A program made the position numbers and the translations under genes. Source: an uncultured Pseudomonadota bacterium (lineage in GTDB: Bacteria > Pseudomonadota > Gammaproteobacteria > Burkholderiales > Casimicrobiaceae). From it: a stretch of DNA of 14,684 bases. Every line of letters starts with the position of its first letter. Position 1 is the stretch's first letter. The stretch lies in the NCBI GenBank assembly GCA_937958295.1, contig CALFEY010000153.1:1-14684 (forward strand). The letters are read 5' to 3'. A model generated the notes under the pieces. The model was not told where the DNA came from, did not search any database, and was given only the letters and a program-made list of their open reading frames with translations. Shown here one piece after another: positions 13,961 through 14,684 of the stretch.

Positions 13961-14492
13961 GTACATTCTTGCCGCAGGGGCCCTGGCACTTTGCAGCAGC
14001 GCGGTCGTTGCCCAGAAGGCGGCGCCGGCGGCGGGGGCGTACGGCTTCGGTGCAGCCGTGCCCGCGACCGAGCTCGATCAGTTCTTTTCCCCGTTGCCGG
14101 ATGGGCGCGGCCTGCCGCCAGGTTCAGGCACCGTCGCGCAAGGGGAAAAGGTGTACGCCCAGCAGTGCGTGGCCTGCCACGGCGTGAACCTCGAAGGTGG
14201 CCTCGGCGACCGCCTCGTGGGAGGTCGGGGGAGCTTGCCCGCGTCTGCGGGCACCACGCATGTCAAGACGGTTGAAAGCTATTGGCCCTACGCAACGACG
14301 ATTTTCGACTATGTGAAACGCGCGATGCCGTTCACCTCCCCCAACAGCATGGCGAACGATGACGTCTATGCCGTCACGGCGTACATCCTGTTCAAGGCGA
14401 ACATCGTAGGCGCCGATGCCATCATGAATCAGGACACGCTCGCGAAGGTGGCGATGCCCAACCGCAACGGGTTCCAACCGGCGGGCCGTTAG
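13944..14492 (+). CDS. soxD: Monoheme cytochrome c, SoxD-type partner of SoxC
   Basis: A 182-residue exported c-type cytochrome that would accept electrons from SoxC. A Sec signal peptide spans residues 1-23 (hydrophobic core AAGALALCSSAVVA, likely cut after AVVA/Q). One heme motif CVACH (Cys75, Cys78, His79) is present, and Met128 in RAMPF is the likely sixth ligand. The segment between, with LEGGLGDRLVGGRGSL, matches SoxD-type domains. Paracoccus SoxD is about 380 residues and diheme, so this is a short form with one heme domain. A ribosome site GGGGAGG (13931-13937) lies inside the soxC end, and the start overlaps soxC by 17 bases, indicating coupled translation in equal amounts. SorB-like function is the alternative view. 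It ends 25 bases before the convergent dcd stop. Confidence 0.87.
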   Translation: MFITTKYILAAGALALCSSAVVAQKAAPAAGAYGFGAAVPATELDQFFSPLPDGRGLPPGSGTVAQGEKVYAQQCVACHGVNLEGGLGDRLVGGRGSLPASAGTTHVKTVESYWPYATTIFDYVKRAMPFTSPNSMANDDVYAVTAYILFKANIVGADAIMNQDTLAKVAMPNRNGFQPAGR

Positions 14493-14517
14493 AGGTGACG
14501 ACGACCCCGGCCAAGCG

Positions 14518-14684
14518 CTAGATCTTGGGCAGCGTCACGCCCTGCTGGCCCTGGTACTTGCCCCCCCGATCCTTGTAGGACGTCTCGCAGACCTCGTCGG
14601 ACTCGAAGAAGATCACCTGCGCCACGCCTTCGTTGGCGTAGATCTTGGCGGGCAGCGGCGTGGTATTGGAAATTTCAAGCGTGA
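14518..14684 (-). CDS. dcd: dCTP deaminase, C-terminal fragment (cut by window edge)
   Basis: The minus-strand frame is open from the right edge to the TAG at 14518-14520 and shows the last 54 residues. They begin TLEISNTTPLPAKIYANEG, whose Glu is probably the catalytic glutamate, followed by GVAQVIFFESDE and KYQGQQGVTLPKI, the recognisable end of Dcd. The enzyme deaminates dCTP to dUTP for dTTP synthesis, is a homotrimer in the cytosol, and is usually about 190 residues, so roughly 70% lies outside the window. It converges with soxD with only 25 bases between stops, and no terminator is visible there. Confidence 0.9.
   Translation of the reverse strand, partial: TLEISNTTPLPAKIYANEGVAQVIFFESDEVCETSYKDRGGKYQGQQGVTLPKI

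Noticed and set aside
1..14684. CRISPR arrays, tRNA/rRNA genes, insertion sequences, toxin-antitoxin or phage modules
   Set aside because: No regularly spaced repeats, cloverleaf-like segments, transposase motifs or phage proteins were recognised in the window.

Overview
This is a GC-rich proteobacterial chromosomal segment, densely coding and almost entirely identifiable. The sequence types point to a Betaproteobacterium (Burkholderiales-like or Nitrosomonadales-like). That rests on a large Orn/Lys/Arg decarboxylase close to a dcd gene, the long-linker SoxC and the strong GC bias at third codon positions. The lineage is inferred from recalled family patterns, not from a search.

Bases 1-5264 are an arsenic-resistance island, all on the + strand. 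It begins with the C-terminal part of an ars-associated FAD/NAD(P) oxidoreductase with a cysteine-rich tail. A promoter/operator region follows, then arsR (GTG start), a low-molecular-weight-phosphatase-type arsenate reductase, an ArsJ-associated GAPDH, the MFS exporter arsJ and the arsenite exporter acr3. The last three are tightly packed (gaps of 6 and 7 bases). The cassette appears to encode two parallel routes for arsenate. One is reduction to As(III) with efflux through Acr3. The other is GAPDH-catalysed formation of 1-arseno-3-phosphoglycerate with efflux through ArsJ.

Bases 5430-9825, still on +, hold three metabolic or transport genes: a stand-alone phosphate acetyl/butyryltransferase domain protein, a SulP anion transporter with STAS domain and an unusual Cys-containing C-terminus, and an ALDH7-type aldehyde dehydrogenase (AmaB-like). 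Bases 9826-10031 are a convergent intergenic stretch with a possible coding remnant.

Bases 10032-12275 on the minus strand encode a biosynthetic/biodegradative-type arginine/lysine/ornithine decarboxylase. It is divergent from a soxC-soxD pair (12566-14492; Tat-exported molybdenum sulfite/sulfane dehydrogenase plus a monoheme cytochrome c) that overlaps by 17 bases. The 290-base divergent region carries candidate promoters and perfect palindromes. The window closes with the C-terminus of dcd (dCTP deaminase) on the minus strand, convergent with soxD. No RNA genes, CRISPR arrays, insertion sequences or prophage genes were seen. No wholly new system is evident. The most interesting points are the dual arsenate route, the recurring C-terminal cysteine clusters (flavoprotein, ArsR, SulP), the orphan monoheme SoxCD pair, and the company of PTA, SulP and SoxCD.
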